Shown here: piece by piece, positions 37,676 to 50,399 of the stretch
Layout of the letters: each line of letters begins with the position of its first letter
How positions within the stretch are numbered: position 1 is the first letter of the stretch
Assembly: GCA_028673005.1 (NCBI GenBank)
Contig: CM054118.1
Span: 84,011,855-84,075,854 of the forward strand
Direction of reading: 5' to 3'
Length of the DNA stretch: 64,000 bases
DNA from: Tanypteryx hageni
Taxonomy: Eukaryota > Arthropoda > Insecta > Odonata > Petaluridae
Program-made: the position numbers and the translations under genes
The notes under the pieces: generated by a model
What the model was told of the DNA's origin: nothing
The model's database searches: none
What the model saw: only the letters and a program-made list of their open reading frames with translations

Positions 37676-37831
37676 CTAGGACCCCAAGGCGGTAGTTGAG
37701 CGTGATGACCACCAGGTCTGCGTATGAGGCGAGGATGGAGCCGTCGTAAGGGTTGCCCGAATTCCAGGAGAAGGACTCGCCGTGAATGAAGACGAGAACT
37801 GGATACCTCTCGAGGGCCTCAGGAGGAGCCA
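37676..37831 (-). CDS. Nlg: Neuroligin exon (first visible): oxyanion-hole region of esterase-like fold
   Basis: This 156-bp exon encodes 51 full codons, beginning [19 protein letters not shown] and ending NYRLGVL, then one base of the next glycine codon. [16 protein letters not shown] corresponds to the HGGSY...TGN..DGS stretch of vertebrate neuroligins, and [13 protein letters not shown] is the conserved strand before the next exon. The acceptor is CTGACCAG followed by TGGCTC, after a pyrimidine-rich run. The donor is CCTAG followed by GTGAGC. Two bases at its 5' end complete a codon from an upstream exon that I could not find within the window. The frame stays open after the donor for only a short distance into sequence unlike neuroligin, which supports the splice. 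It is GC-rich against AT-rich flanks. Confidence 0.92.
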   Translation of the reverse strand, partial: WLLLRPSRGIQFSSSFTASPSPGIRATLTTAPSSPHTQTWWSSRSTTALGS

Positions 37832-38715
37832 CTGGTCAGCGAAGAGGAAGATGAAAAGACATGGTTAGAAAACACGCAATAATTCTGTACACACGAAGAG
37901 AAGTTTCTCTTTAGAGATCATTCTCATTAAAAATGTCGTCCTCTCTACACTGCCAATCGAAATAGCAGTTTTTGTCAGATTCTCTGATTGGAGGATCGGT
38001 TATAGGTATTAATTTCGAAATATCCTTTTAGTTATCCTTTCACCTGAAAGTACACCATAACAGAAAATTGTTTACGCAGTACTTCATCATAGCATTTGTA
38101 TTAAATAATAGAGTACTTTCACGGCACTTTCTCTATTCTGCAGTTAAATATTGATTAGTGATATTTAATTTTTGGTAATGAAATGCATTTTTCGATAGTG
38201 TTTTCAGTATATTTTATCAGAGTATCGAACGGAAATGTTTATGGAGATCATAATGTGCGAGAAGCAACTTTATTAAATTAATAAAACATCACTGCAATAT
38301 AATTTTACACCACCGTACAAACTAGTGCAAGGACATGTTCGAAATGCAAACAATGCGAGTCAAAACTCCAAATTGGAATAACGGAAGGCTAAAATGTGAT
38401 GAATCTCCTCCATGTCTCGTCTACGCACACTATGTCATCGACTAGGAAACAATTGCACGACGCCTATCGACCCCGGCATCGAACAAATGAGCGTCTTTTC
38501 CCTCTTTCCACTTCCATATCGTTTAAAGCGCCATGCGTCGTCGGTCGATAACGCGAAGGAAAGAGGCACTAACCGCGCTGGAATACAGCCTCTGCAACCA
38601 ACGCACACACCCACGTGACGGTCGATGAAAACCACGCAAAAATATCCCGATCATGGCAAAATAAATAGAATAGGAAGGAATTCTCCATAACGTACTCAAC
38701 ATCAGTGGAAAGACG

Positions 38716-39014
38716 TTGTTTAGGAGAAACTCATTATGGAACAGTACATAGTGATTTAATTTGCAATGTTAAAATTCATTTTTAATATAATTATTAATTA
38801 TAGCATTAATATCGTTATGCATGTAAGTGTATGGAAATTAAGTAGATAATAATAACTTAAGTAATATAAGTAATGTAGTTTCATTTCAAAAAATATATAC
38901 AAAATATTGTTAAGTTCACTTTTAATGTGTAATAAAATGGCTTCCTATTCTTTAAAATGAAATATTTATTTTTTAAACTTTTGTCCCGCTAAAATCCTAC
39001 CCTGGTCCACTGTG
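38716..39014. mobile_element. Putative retroinsertion flanked by 16-bp direct repeats
   Basis: CATCAGTGGAAAGACG occurs exactly at 38700-38715 and 39015-39030. The 299 bp between is very AT-rich and ends CCCTGGTCCACTGTG. A direct repeat of this length fits target-primed retrotransposition of a short or 5'-truncated element, but I recognise no family and no clear tail. Confidence 0.45.
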
Positions 39015-39599
39015 CATCAGTGGAAAGACGAAGACTTTGAATGTACCAGGATTCCAGCGGAACTCATATGGGTGAAGAAACAAACCTCACAAGATATGTT
39101 CGACGTCACAAAATTTGATATGAAGAGACCCGCGTAAACTATATCGCATTCGAGTTCCATTACAAAACAGTGTAAAGAAGGACGAATAGAAAAGCGGCGT
39201 TTGATGCTGGAATTTTGATGAGCAAAAAGACGTTTCTCAAACCTCCTGCTTTATAATTTGTTACGAAAAACTAAAATTTCAGCATTTATCAGAGCGATAT
39301 GGTTTTACTCGAGCAAGCAAGCAATGGTGAAAATTCTCAAAATACCTTCGTCGGAGCGCTAATATTATTTCTAGCGACCTCGCAAATGAAATAACTAAAA
39401 CCAGAAGAACAACAATATAAATATAATATTGCCAACAAAAATGAACAATAATCAGACGTATTCCTCCAAGGAAGTTTTTTATTGCGTCTTAGTGAGTCAT
39501 AAACGCAAGGGCAATAAATAAGGCCTTCGGGGGGAAGACGTGCCACAATTTTATGGCGTCTCCGCAGAAACATGAGTCAATGCGTCGGGCAGAGGCTAA

Positions 39600-40130
39600 T
39601 AGCTTATCCTGTCTCCATCGTCCTTGCCACCATTCCATTGTCCATCTCTCTACTTCCATCTCCTTATCTACCTCCCTCCCTTCTCCACCTTCCTCCCTTC
39701 TCTACCTCCACTCCCCTTTTCCAAGTCATTCGGAGAAAATGACCTCAAGCTGTCCCTTCCCTTTCCTCCTTTCGCTCCCTCCGCTCCTCCAATCCCCTCC
39801 TACTCTCGCCCCTTACGCTCCTCCCATCCCGCCGGATCTTCGCAAAAGAAGAAGGGAGAGAAAGAGAGGAAAGATCGCTCACTCGATTTTTATTTCCTTC
39901 GGGACACGAAGACGGCGCAGAGAGAAGGAGAAGACGGTTAGGAAGGAGGAAGGAGGGGTCGGAGGAGGGAATGCGGGTTTCTTAGGAGCTTTTTCCTCGC
40001 CCACACCCAGGGCCCCATTCTTCCCTCTTAGGCCACTTGCGCCCCCCGCCTCCCCAGCGCTTCCTTCCCGGTCCCTTTATCACTCCCCCTCGCCTTGTCC
40101 TGCTCCATGCCTAGCTCTCGCCACGCCCCG
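39600..40130. repeat. Pyrimidine-rich block (39640-39830) and mixed sequence
   Basis: The plus strand is dominated by TCC and CTC units. It is followed by a short purine-rich stretch at 39840-39980 and another pyrimidine-rich stretch to 40110. The long frame at 39553-40239 is low-complexity and resembles no protein. Confidence 0.75.
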
Positions 40131-40289
40131 CTTAACCCCATCCCCGCGGCTACAATCCGTCTATTCTATGTGCGCGTACACACAAAATTTCGCCCTTTTC
40201 CACCAGAGGTCTCTGTCGGTGAATCCGAGGAACATATAGTTCCGGAAAGAGGCATGGGAGTGGTAGAGCCAAGAATTTGGAGCCGAAGA

Positions 40290-40600
40290 ATGACATAGTG
40301 AGGAGGCTTGTCGTGAGGGATTGGGGGAGGAGTTGGGGGAGTGGGAGGGAGTTTGAGAGAAGGGAGAGTTTGGGAGAAGGAGGAGTTTGGGAGATGGGAT
40401 GGGGTTTGAAAGGGGAGGGCGGTATTTTATTGTTACTGCGAGTGGGGATGTTTCGTTCGAAGAATAGAATGTGTAGAAAAAGAGAAGTGGAGGATGGCGA
40501 TTGAGATTTAAGGATTGAGCAGGAGAGGGAGAGAGTAGAAGAAAGGGAGGAAACGAGAGCAACGGCGGAATGGATGGAGTGAAAAGACTGAATAATTTGA
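40290..40600. repeat. Purine-rich block
   Basis: GGGAGGGAGTTTGAGAGAAG-like sequence, purine-rich on the plus strand. It is the partner of the pyrimidine block at 39640-39830. Confidence 0.75.
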
Positions 40601-41874
40601 CCGAAGAAAGAAGGGCGACAAACAGGTGATGAAATAAGAAATGGAAGACAAGGAATAGGCGACTAAATTTTCGATATTCTGAATGTAGTGTAAGTGAATT
40701 TTCAAGGGGCGTGGAGGAGGCGTGACAAGGGGAGAGATATAATAACATTATATTCTTTCAGTTAAGAGTTATGAAGTTCTGCTGAAATTGGAATTGGATG
40801 AGTTGGGCGACGTAATAGGGGACAATAAAGAGTGTCTTCCGCTGTGCTTTACATGCGAATACAATTAGCTCGGGAAATCCTCCGGTTTATGAGTTGGACT
40901 TCTTAGGTTTGCCTTGGGGAGCTCTACCCTTAAAATTTAGGAAAAAATTGAATAAAGATAGATTTCTTCGTGGAAGTTCGTCTCCTGTTAGCATTTCAGG
41001 CTTGCTGATTTGTGTCGAAAAAATGTTAAATTTTTGAATTGTCAATTACTATGGAAAATTTACAAACGCAATGTTTTGGGTATGTAAGAATCTCGGAGAA
41101 ATTTTAGGTCAGAATTAGTTATTTCATATACTAAAACGACTAATTTTTACGAGTGGTTTGACATATAAGACGGCTGGGGCAGGGAAAAGTTTTTCAAATA
41201 GGTGTAAAGACCTCTTCTTCCTTCTCCAAAAGTCTAAGACACACCTATCGGCTGACTAATCTGACTGAATCTTGAAGCTGCCTACGATGACCTTAAAGAA
41301 GTTCGTGAGTCGGATGACTCGCATAATCTTTACAAATAAATGTATATGAAGTAAACACAGTCTGTATTCGAAGCATTATAGAGAGAATGCATGTCCTCTT
41401 GGCTCAAATCACTCTGTATCAGTATCACTGTAACTGAACAGTTGTGCCGCTTCCCTAAAGTTTCTTTTGCTGGATAATAAAAGAGATACAAAGCTCTATA
41501 AGGATCGCGAGCCACGGTTTGGATGCATCTGGTATTGTCAGGTGAATTCTAGATTAATCTTACAAAAGTGAATTAATTCTTTCATAAAATAAATAAATAC
41601 CAAAACATCGAACTATGTGAAATCACGGAGTGACCTTTCTTAGTGAGAGCGAATTTTAGAAAAGAGGGTTGCAAACGTTTGCGACTAATAAACTACCGTT
41701 CAGGATGAGATCTGTAACGGTTTAAATAAAATTCTATGATTGGCAATGAGACAGTCAAAACGATGATTCGATATTAATATAAACGATCATAGACAACCAA
41801 TGGGCTGTCACCTTTTTTTGTGATGGCGGACGTGAGTAGATGATACTGCCACGGCGTGGGGTATTATACACACG

Positions 41875-41992
<118 letters not shown>

Positions 41993-42234
41993 TTGATAAA
42001 AGCATATGGAATAGCTGAACGAAGCCATAAGAAGCAATATGAACTCGCCACACGCAAACACGAGCTTTATTTAATTGTAAGCGTCCACGCCACACATAGT
42101 CACATAATATAAACATTCTAACTGCTTACAAATGCATCGAAGAAATTATGCTGTGTCCGTTGTCTTTCGCTAAACGTTGAAGAAGAACGATGTATTGCCA
42201 ATTTTATATTGGGATTCACTCTGCCTGGGAATGC

Positions 42235-42350
42235 CGCGAGCCACAATATCGGATGAAGCTCACTCGGCCGAGCGGCGGCCCAGCGACTGGGAGACGCGCC
42301 GTTGCCCCGGGCGACGCGCCCCTTGTCTCTGCAACCCGGAGTGCCAAGAG
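42235..42350. promoter_or_regulatory. Short GC- and CpG-rich island, possible regulatory element
   Basis: About 115 bp rich in CpG (GGCCGAGCGGCGGCCCAGCG, GACGCGCCGTTGCCC) within AT-rich DNA. The near-palindrome GTTGCCCCGGGCGAC at 42301-42315 loosely resembles an RFX-type half-site pair. It could be an intronic promoter or enhancer, or simply a GC-rich repeat. The frames across it match nothing. Confidence 0.3.
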
Positions 42351-42634
42351 AGAAAAACAGGAGTTTAAGATGTCCCGAACAGCGTCCCCGAGTTTGGAAA
42401 CTCATTAACGCTCCCCCTTTCTCCGTTCATTACAACTCCGTAAAATACGCCTGCGATGGTGCTTGCCTCTTCTCTCCTTCTGCATCCTTTTTACTTCCGT
42501 TTTGCATCCGCGGCCAGCTTCTAAGGTTTCAAACGCAACTCGAGGAAATGTCTAAAGCATTGTGTGCCGGAGATATCATTGAAGGGTCGTTGTGAAGTGA
42601 CGACTCCTGTGAGAAATGTATCCCATGCCAGAGA

Positions 42635-42790
42635 GAGGTTTTGGCGAGGAGAGGGAGAAGGGAAGGGAGGGAGGTGGAGGATTGGAAGGAGGAAAAGAGG
42701 GATCTCGGAGAGGGAAAAGAGGAAGAGAATAGGATGGGAGGTAGAAGAAGGGAAAGATAGACGTATGAGGGAGGAAGGGAGGCTGGTAGG
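42635..42790. repeat. Purine-rich tract
   Basis: GGAGAGGGAGAAGGGAAGG-type low-complexity sequence, purine-rich on the plus strand. Confidence 0.8.
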
Positions 42791-43519
42791 AGCAGAAGAA
42801 CGTAACAAATGAAATATATGATGTATTTCATTGACGTATTTGCGGATTGAAAGCGACAACAACTTGAGCTCGGCTTAAGTAAAATATGTCGAAAAGTAAT
42901 ATTAAATGCTGCTATTTTAAAATATATTACATAAAAATGTTCATATTTTTATATAGCAAAGTAATTAAAATGAAAGTTTCTTAAATACCATTTTAATTTA
43001 TCGAAGTAACGTTGACAATTTATTTCACTAAAAATATGAGCACCATTTTTAAATTTATCGTATCTTGCCCAACAATGAAAAACATGAGAATCATAATTCA
43101 AATTTTAGAAATACGTTTTTCTTCAAAATATACGACCGAAATTGATTTGATAACTGAAGTCATTTCGTCGCTAAATTACTCATTGAATGACGTGAAAGCC
43201 GTTAAATATCCTCAATCAGAATGTTTGACATCTCGAATAATATTCTGTATTTCATAACATTCCCATAGTAGCACTATAACTTTTTTCGATAAATCTGTAT
43301 CCTATCGAACAGAACTTTATCAACTTCGCCTAAAACTCCAATTATAGGGTTACGTCAGCGGATTTAATTGCTTTCGTGATTGATAATCAATTAACTCCGT
43401 TCAAATTGCAAACAAGACAAATAATTTCGACCCCTTCAGGGTATTAATGATCGATGCGCGTCGATAGGTGATAGCTACGCGGATTTATTGGATAAATGGA
43501 AAAGAGGAAAAATTGTCTA

Positions 43520-44225
43520 AACGAGTGGAGTGGGAGATGAAGGGAGAGAGAGAGGAGGAGAGAAAGCGGTGCGTGCGTTTTGGAGGGAGAGGAAGCTATA
43601 TAGAGGGAGTCGAGATGGAGGGAGAGATATAGAGGGTGGAGAGAGGGAGGGTGAAGAGGGGGAGAGAGATATGAAGACTGGAGAGAGGGAGGGAGAGATA
43701 TAGATGGGGGAGAGAGACGGGTGTATGACGGAGAGGACAAGGAAAGGGAGAGGAGGCGAGCCGAAAGGAGAAGATTGAGTGCGCAGAGAGGAGAGTGGGA
43801 AATAAGAGAGTGGAAGGGGTGTGTTCGCGGCGAAGGAAAGGAAAAAAATTGGGTGGAGGAGGGGAGAATGTAGGTAGGTTGAGCAGAGGGGAAGAGCTGG
43901 AGGAAGTGATGGTACTTAGGCGATGTCCGTGAAAGGGGGAGAGGGTGATGGGGTGGTAGGAGGAGAGGGGGAGAGGATCGAGACGGATACTTGGAGTAAA
44001 GGAACACGGCACACGAGAAGAAAGAGGAATATTAGGTGGCGGGAGTAAAGAGAAAGGATATGGGCGGCTTCGGATGTACGTGGGTGAGAGACAGAAGGAG
44101 GGAGGGAGGGAGAGGTGTCTCGCCGGAGGAAGACGGATGAGTTGTGGGAGGGGACGGAGGGAGCCTGCATGGAGGGAAGAGGTCTTTTTGAGACTTCTTA
44201 GGTGACAGAAGGAGAGGAGAGTGGA
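43520..44225. repeat. Long purine-rich block
   Basis: About 700 bp of GAGAGGGAGGG-type sequence with imperfect units such as GGAGGGAGAGATATAGA at 43615-43700. The minus-strand Ser/Pro/Leu frames here are artefacts. Confidence 0.85.
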
Positions 44226-44479
44226 AGGCGGGTGGGTTTGGGTCGCAACGTTTTCCCCGTCGCATCCCCTCCGTGACATTAATTGAAAAAAGCTCTCCCC
44301 TCGAGATTAAAAATAATCATCGGCACGTCACCGGTGACGTCAGTCATTAATAAAGGGGAAGGCGGTGGGGACAGTGCCCAAAGGCGAGAATTCCCCGGAG
44401 GCGGTGTGAGGAAAATGAGACACTTCTTCCTCTCTCTCTCTCGTGCCCAGGAGAACGCGGGGCCTCCGGAAACACGCCC

Positions 44480-44815
44480 TCTTAAAGGGATATCTCCGCT
44501 TATCTTCTTCTATCTTTTCCTCCTCCTTTCTTCGCTACCACTCCCTTCCGTAGCCTCTCTCTCCCTTCTCCCTCTTCTCCACTCTCCCTCAGACATATTC
44601 GCGTCCGTAACGTTCAGATTCCTCTCTCTACTTGCCTTGACTATTCCTCCTTCCCTTCCCTCTCTTCATCTCTCTTCCCCTTCCCTTCCATTTCCTCTTC
44701 CCATCCTCCTCCGTGTTCTCTCGTTCCACTCCATTCCCTCCATCTTTTTCTGCCCACCTTCATCTCCCTCCCACGTTTTCCTTCTGACGCCATCTCTCTC
44801 CTGACCTTCCATTTA
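44480..44815. repeat. Pyrimidine-rich block
   Basis: CTTCTCC/CCTTCC-type low complexity, about 260 bp after the purine block at 43520-44225. Confidence 0.85.
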
Positions 44816-45690
44816 TTCCGCTGCCTCTTGTCCTCGTCTTGAACGTTTTTGTAGGTTTGCTAATTATCGTATTTAGTTTCTATCTGCGGTAAATATCTAA
44901 ATTTAAGAATTCTCATGCTATTGTGTAGTTGCCCGATTAGCGTCGGATCGATGGTACTCAAAAGTTTGCAAAGCCCATGCATTCGAAAGATCCAAAAATA
45001 CCGTTATCAACTTATTACTAACTTTTCGGCAGTGAAATAATGCATTTCATATTAAAAATCGGAGTTAATAAATATAATTAATTTCGTTTTTACTCTTAAT
45101 AGTAACATGTAGCTGCAAAAGCCTCATGTAAATTTACGATCTATGTTTATAGCATAAGAAAAAGGAAATTATTGGACAAAAGGTGGACAGTTACAAATAA
45201 TAGGTCTGGTAATTAAGACATCTTTATAAGTCGTAATTGTATGGCTAATCGATCTTTGTGGGTAACTTTATCCATTTACATTTTAAATTTATCTTAATAA
45301 CTCCCAATCAAATGTATTCCATTTCAAAATTAATATTCCATAATTAAAATGTTCTCTCCCATAATTAGATAAGATATAGCTTAAATTACTCTACTCTTCA
45401 CTATAAAAAATTGCATAATAAAAAGAAATTCGTGTAAAGGCGAGCAGCTACATAAATGCGCTTATTACTCTCAAGCAATAAATTAATCCATTTAAGTGCT
45501 AATACAAAAGCTTTAAATGGAGAATTCAATTCATCCGGAAAAGATGTCCATTTCATAGAAACTCGTTCCACTCAACCGCAGAATGCGTTGCTATAGCGCC
45601 TACTAAGTGAATGCTCAAACCAATAGTAATTACAGTAAGGACGAGGCAATTTCCAATGTGTGTCGGGATGTCACCAAGACGCTCTATGGA
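44816..45690. other. AT-rich unique sequence
   Basis: No homology or repeat recognised. Confidence 0.45.
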
Positions 45691-46400
45691 GCTCTATCTT
45701 CGTCTCCCTCTCCTCCCCTTCCTCTTATCCACCTCTTCTCTCCCACCTACTCTCACCCCCTCCTCTTTCCCACCTCCTCTCACCCACTTCATCTCTCCCA
45801 CCTCCTCTCAACCACCTCCTCCTCCCAACCTCCTCTCACCCTCCTCCTCCTCCTCCCCCACCTCCTCTCCCAACCTCCTCTCCCACACCTCCTCCTCCTC
45901 CACCTCCTCTTCCCCCACCTCCACTCCCCCACCCCCTCTAACTCACCTTCTCTCACTCACCTCCTCTCTCCCACCTACTCTCACCCACCTCCTCTTACCC
46001 ACTTCATCTCTCCCACCTCCTCCTCCCCCACCTCCTCTCCCAACCTCCTCTCACTCACCTCCTCTCACTCACCTCCTCTCGCCCACCTCCTCTCGCCCAC
46101 CTCCTCTCGCCCACCTCCTCTCGCCCACATCCCCTCACCCACCTCCTCTCACCCACCCCCTCTTTTTCTCCCACCCCTCCACCCTTCCACTCTTCTCTTT
46201 CTCTCCTTCCTTCCCTCCCTTCATCTTCCTCCTTTCTGTCACACTCGTCCCCTTTACACATCCCTTCTCTCAGTTACTCCCACTCTCCTTTAGACGCTCT
46301 CCGTACATTCACTCCTATCTCTATCTCCCTCAGTCTCCTCCTCACTCTTCTCCTCCATCTCCCTCTCTCTCTCTTCACTTCTTTTATCCTTTTATTTCTC
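45691..46400. repeat. CACCTCCTCTC minisatellite and pyrimidine-rich flank
   Basis: Units CACCTCCTCTCNCC repeat dozens of times between 45770 and 46180, with local homogenised runs such as CCTCTCGCCCAC repeated four times at 46074-46130. CT-rich sequence continues to 46400. Overlapping Pro/Ser-rich frames in all plus-strand phases show there is no coding constraint. Confidence 0.93.
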
Positions 46401-46679
46401 CTACGCCACCAATCGCTCGCCAGACCCATCTCGTCTTGGATTGGACAGCAGAGGGTGATTTCCCACCTCCCCATGCCTCAGGAGAATAGACCTCTACTGA
46501 AACAGGTCCTAAATAAAGAGAGAGAGAGAGAAAGAGACTTTTAACCTGCTGCGCGAGTTCTCTCTTTCTCACCTGAACGACTACCCCTTCCTCTCCCCCT
46601 CTTTTTGATCACCCTCGCTCACTCCTATTTCCTTTGCGGGTTAATGAGAAACGGCGTTTCTCAACGCACGCGACATTCT

Positions 46680-46985
46680 GAAGAGAGCGTAAATAGGGAA
46701 ATAGAATAGCGGAATGGGAAGGGAAAGAGAATAGCGTAATTGGAAGGGGAAGAGGGGTGAGGGAGAGAGAGAGAGGAGGATAAATGGGAGACTAGGGAAA
46801 AATGCGAAAATTCGCGGTGGAGCATGAAAGGATCAGCTGGAGAGGGAGAGAGAGGGAAGTAGAGGATTGAGAAAAGATATTTGGCGTAGAAGAAGACCTT
46901 AGATGGGAAAGATGATTGACGGGGCTGATTAGGGATATGTAGAGTCGCCGTTAGGAGGGAAGGAGATTGAGTGGAATTTTTATTA
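46680..46985. repeat. Purine-rich block
   Basis: GGAAGGGAAAGAGAATAGCG-type low complexity. It follows the pyrimidine minisatellite after about 280 bp. Confidence 0.8.
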
Positions 46986-47674
46986 CGAAGGATAAAGACG
47001 AGTTTGGTTAAGTGGGATGAATAAATTGAAGTACCGAAATTCTTAGAAGAAACAAGAATTAATACTCGGAAAATTGTACGTACTAAAAACCTTTCCATCT
47101 CCGTTGGGAAACACGACCCGAGTGAAGTTGGGAGTGATCCTTATTCATAAAATGAAAATTTTCAAAAATTTCATAATTGTATTTTGGCTTAAGATTCCAT
47201 TTGTGTACACTCGAACTCTACTTTATATATTAAGACGAAAATTACAGGAAACGATTAAGAAATCTATTTGGGTATAAATCTAATAATCTTTATAACTAAA
47301 ATAAGCTCGTGGTCGACGAATACCAGATAGTTAATTTTTTTTCTTAATTGCAACGCTGAAATAAAACTGTTGAGAAACATGTTGTTCAGGAAAATTACAA
47401 ATATTTTTCAATGTAAATGCTAATAATAAACATCTAGTGAAAGATTTTATTGTGTGGCTCTTGTTGAGAGCTAAAAATAAATGAAAAAATTACTTTTAAT
47501 GAACAAACATACTCCTTGGAGAGTTAAGTTTGAGGAATAAAGCTTTGAAGCAAAGTTAATGATTTTCAATTTTAACATTAGGTCATCAAATATGTGAAAT
47601 TCTTGATTGAAAAAAATTGATTCGTTAATAAGAATGGCGAAATTTACTTTAGATATTAAGTTATTCGATATTAA

Positions 47675-49204
47675 CCCTGGAGTACTTACAACCCATGTCC
47701 GAACATGAGTACTCGCGATGGGTCGCATAGACCCACCAATATAAATGATATATTAAGCACATAATAAGTATAATTTTACATTATAAGTAATATATAATAC
47801 ATTATTATGCATTTACAATTATGACGCATTAATTACACTCGTACTTTTTAGATAGAATTTTCTAGCAAAGTCAGCCCGAAGTTCCATGTTTCCATTTTTT
47901 TTTACTTTTTTCGATATATGATTTCTCATAATGACTATTTCAAATTCGATTGCTCTAAGAAATCAAAAATGCTATATAAGGAATGTAAATGTATTCAAAA
48001 TACAAAGTATTTTAAAATGCTATAAAATATTTATTTATGACACTTGATTCATGGTTATGTAGGTTACAAAATTGTTAATTATCCTCTTCCTCTCCAATAC
48101 ATTCCCTGTCTGGGAATTTCGCCTTTTCCCAACATCCCACACAAACCATTTTAGTTGGACAAACCTGACAACCTGTGACGCAGTGAAGCTGAAAATCAAT
48201 GTATCGAAAAGGTGTAAGGCCCCAAGGAACACGTCCCCTCCGGTAAATATTTTTATTTAGGGAGAGGTTATAGAGGAAGGCACTCCTCTGAAACATTGTT
48301 TTGAACAGTAACCCATATTTTGAGCAAAGTGTTGACGCAGTGGAGGACACCTTCTTCTCGTGTCTTCAGATTTGCTTAGGTGAAAATTTTTCCTGACTGC
48401 GTCTGCTTCTTCTCCCTTCACAATGTCTTATAGTGAATGTGTGGTAAATATAACGGGCTTTGAGGATGCTGCGAGGAATCATCCTTCAATAAACTGCAAA
48501 ATGATGTACAAAAAACGGTGTGGAGTTGGGCTAGGCGAAAGGGAATCTGTCCCATGAATAGGGGCAGACTCAATTTTTGGGAACGGAAGGGCTGTTTTCG
48601 AGTTTTTCCATGAGATTATTGTGTGGTGAAGAAGGAACGTAGGAAAGGTGACTGAAACATAAGGAGGGAACTTCTTATCGGAGGAAAAAATATCATGGAA
48701 AATACGCAGAAATCGAAGCTCACTTTTTTGGATTCCGAAGGCGAAAACATGGAACTAAAGATCGAGTGTTATTTGAAGAGCTTCTACATTCTGCACGGCT
48801 CCGGTGCTACAATAATGCATTCACCGTTCCATCCACCTTTTTACTCATAGGCATTGATAAAATTATAACTCACTAACCGGAAAACATGATCACTACGTTA
48901 ATTACAGAACCATTTCACTTCAAAAGGGTTTCAAAATCACCAAAATCGGAATACTTTGTCAGTGTGTTACAGGAAACATGTATCGCCAGCAACAGCTATG
49001 GGTCTAATCGACCCAGAACGTTGAAACGCCCCTAATTTTGACAAGAGTAAATAATGCTAAAGCATTAAAACACAAGCTACTCATAAAAAAACATTTAAAA
49101 ACTCAGATACTGACAAGTTTACGTGATCGGGTGCGATATTTAAAAAGATACATGCAATTAAAAATCATCAGGGTCTAATCGACCCAGACGCGAGTGCTCC
49201 AGGG
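47675..49204 (-). mobile_element. piggyBac-like element, 1,530 bp, TTAA flanked
   Basis: TTAA lies at 47671-47674 and 49205-49208. The termini are CCCTGGAGTACTTAC on the left and, in reverse complement, CCCTGGAGCACTCGC on the right. Subterminal palindromes recur: GGGTCGCATAGACCC near the left end and GGGTCTAATCGACCC twice near the right end (about 48999 and 49170). At 1.5 kb it is shorter than an intact piggyBac. A C-terminal transposase-like cysteine domain remains on the minus strand, so it is probably an internally deleted copy. Confidence 0.85.
48075..48350 (-). pseudogene. Probable piggyBac transposase C-terminal cysteine-rich remnant
   Basis: The frame ends LHCVTGCQVCPTKMVCVGCW followed by EKAKFPDRECIGEEEDN and a stop. 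The spaced CxxxCxxCx(5)CxxC pattern close to the C-terminus fits the zinc-binding tail of piggyBac transposases, and its place inside a TTAA-flanked element supports this. No catalytic DDD segment is visible upstream. The upstream residues are not clearly homologous. Confidence 0.6.
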
Positions 49205-49399
49205 TTAAGATTAGAGGCAAAAATGATTACCACCCGGGTTTTCATAGCATGAATCGGAGGAAATAAACCAAACTACAGAAGATTGAAAATTATTAAGGGA
49301 ACCAAATTAATGGAGGAAGTAAATGCAATAAAGAAAAAGAAAAAAATATATACACTGCCGATAGATATAGAAATGAGTGTAAGTTGAGATAGGTGATGG

Positions 49400-50380
49400 G
49401 GAGAAATGGGCGAAGAGAGGGGGGGAGGAAGAAAGGAGAGAAAGAAACAGGAATTGAAGGAGTTCGAAAGAATTAAGAGAAGGGGAAGACAGGAAGAGCA
49501 AAACAACGAAAGAAGTAAGGAGAGAAAGCTTAAAGAAATGGAAAGAATTCAGAAGAGGGGAGAAAAAGGACGGAAAAAGGAAGTCCTCAGATTTAGCGCG
49601 GCGTTCTCCCGTGTGCAAGCTAATCCGAAGAGAAATAGTGTCCCCTTCTCCGAATACGGGCAAGTGACAGCGCCAATGGCACGTGACTTTGACCATTGGC
49701 TCCTCGGGAGAAGAGTTACAGAATGCGTGCCGTGGGAAGACGTTCCGAAGGGGAAGGGCATGGAAACGGTATACGTAGAGTGATGGAGGGAGGGAAGAGG
49801 GGGGAGGGAGAGAGGGAGGGAGGGAGGAGGAGGGAGGGAGGAGGAGGGAGGGAGGAGGAGGGAGGGAGGAAGGAGGAGGGAGGAGGAGGGAGGAAGGAAG
49901 GAGAAGGGAGGGAGGAAGGAGGAGGGAGGGAGGAATAGAGAGAGGAGAAAGGAGAAAATATTGGGTTTGCTGATAGACACGACGGGAATCAAATCATAGA
50001 TATTATAACAGCGGGTCGGGAAGAGAATAAAAGGAGAAGAGAAAGGTGGAAGGGAAAGAAGGAATACGAGAGGTGGGGAACAGGGATTAGAGAAACAGGG
50101 ACGGGGGAAAGGAAAATAAGAGGGAGAAAGATAGAATGGCTTTGTTGAGGCGGGTGGATGGGATCGAAGAAGGCGCGATGAAAAATGTAGTGGAGAGGGA
50201 GGAGAGATTACGGGAAACGAAAGTAGCGGGGATGGTGCAGCAAAAGGAATTTGGGGCACGTATGTGTTTGCGATAGGAGCGGTGGGGAAGGGGGAGAGAA
50301 GGCGGGGCGGGAGGGGTGGAAATCAAATGAGGCGGAGGTGACGATTTCCAGGGAGAATGGGGTGAGGGCAAAGGAAGAGG
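49400..50380. repeat. Purine-rich region with GGAGGGAGGA minisatellite
   Basis: GA-rich plus strand throughout. A tight GGAGGGAGGAGGAGGGAGGG array lies at about 49785-49945. Less repetitive, less biased sequence at about 49590-49760 separates two purine blocks. Long frames on both strands reflect composition. Confidence 0.85.
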
Positions 50381-50399
50381 GTGCTCCAGATACTGTATG

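Noticed and set aside
43444..44279. Two long minus-strand Ser/Pro/Leu-rich frames
   Set aside because: Composition artefacts of a purine-rich block, without homology or splice context.
45607..46489. Long Pro/Ser/His/Leu-rich open frames, up to 292 residues
   Set aside because: They arise from the CACCTCCTCTC minisatellite. All three plus-strand phases are open over the same bases and none resembles a protein.
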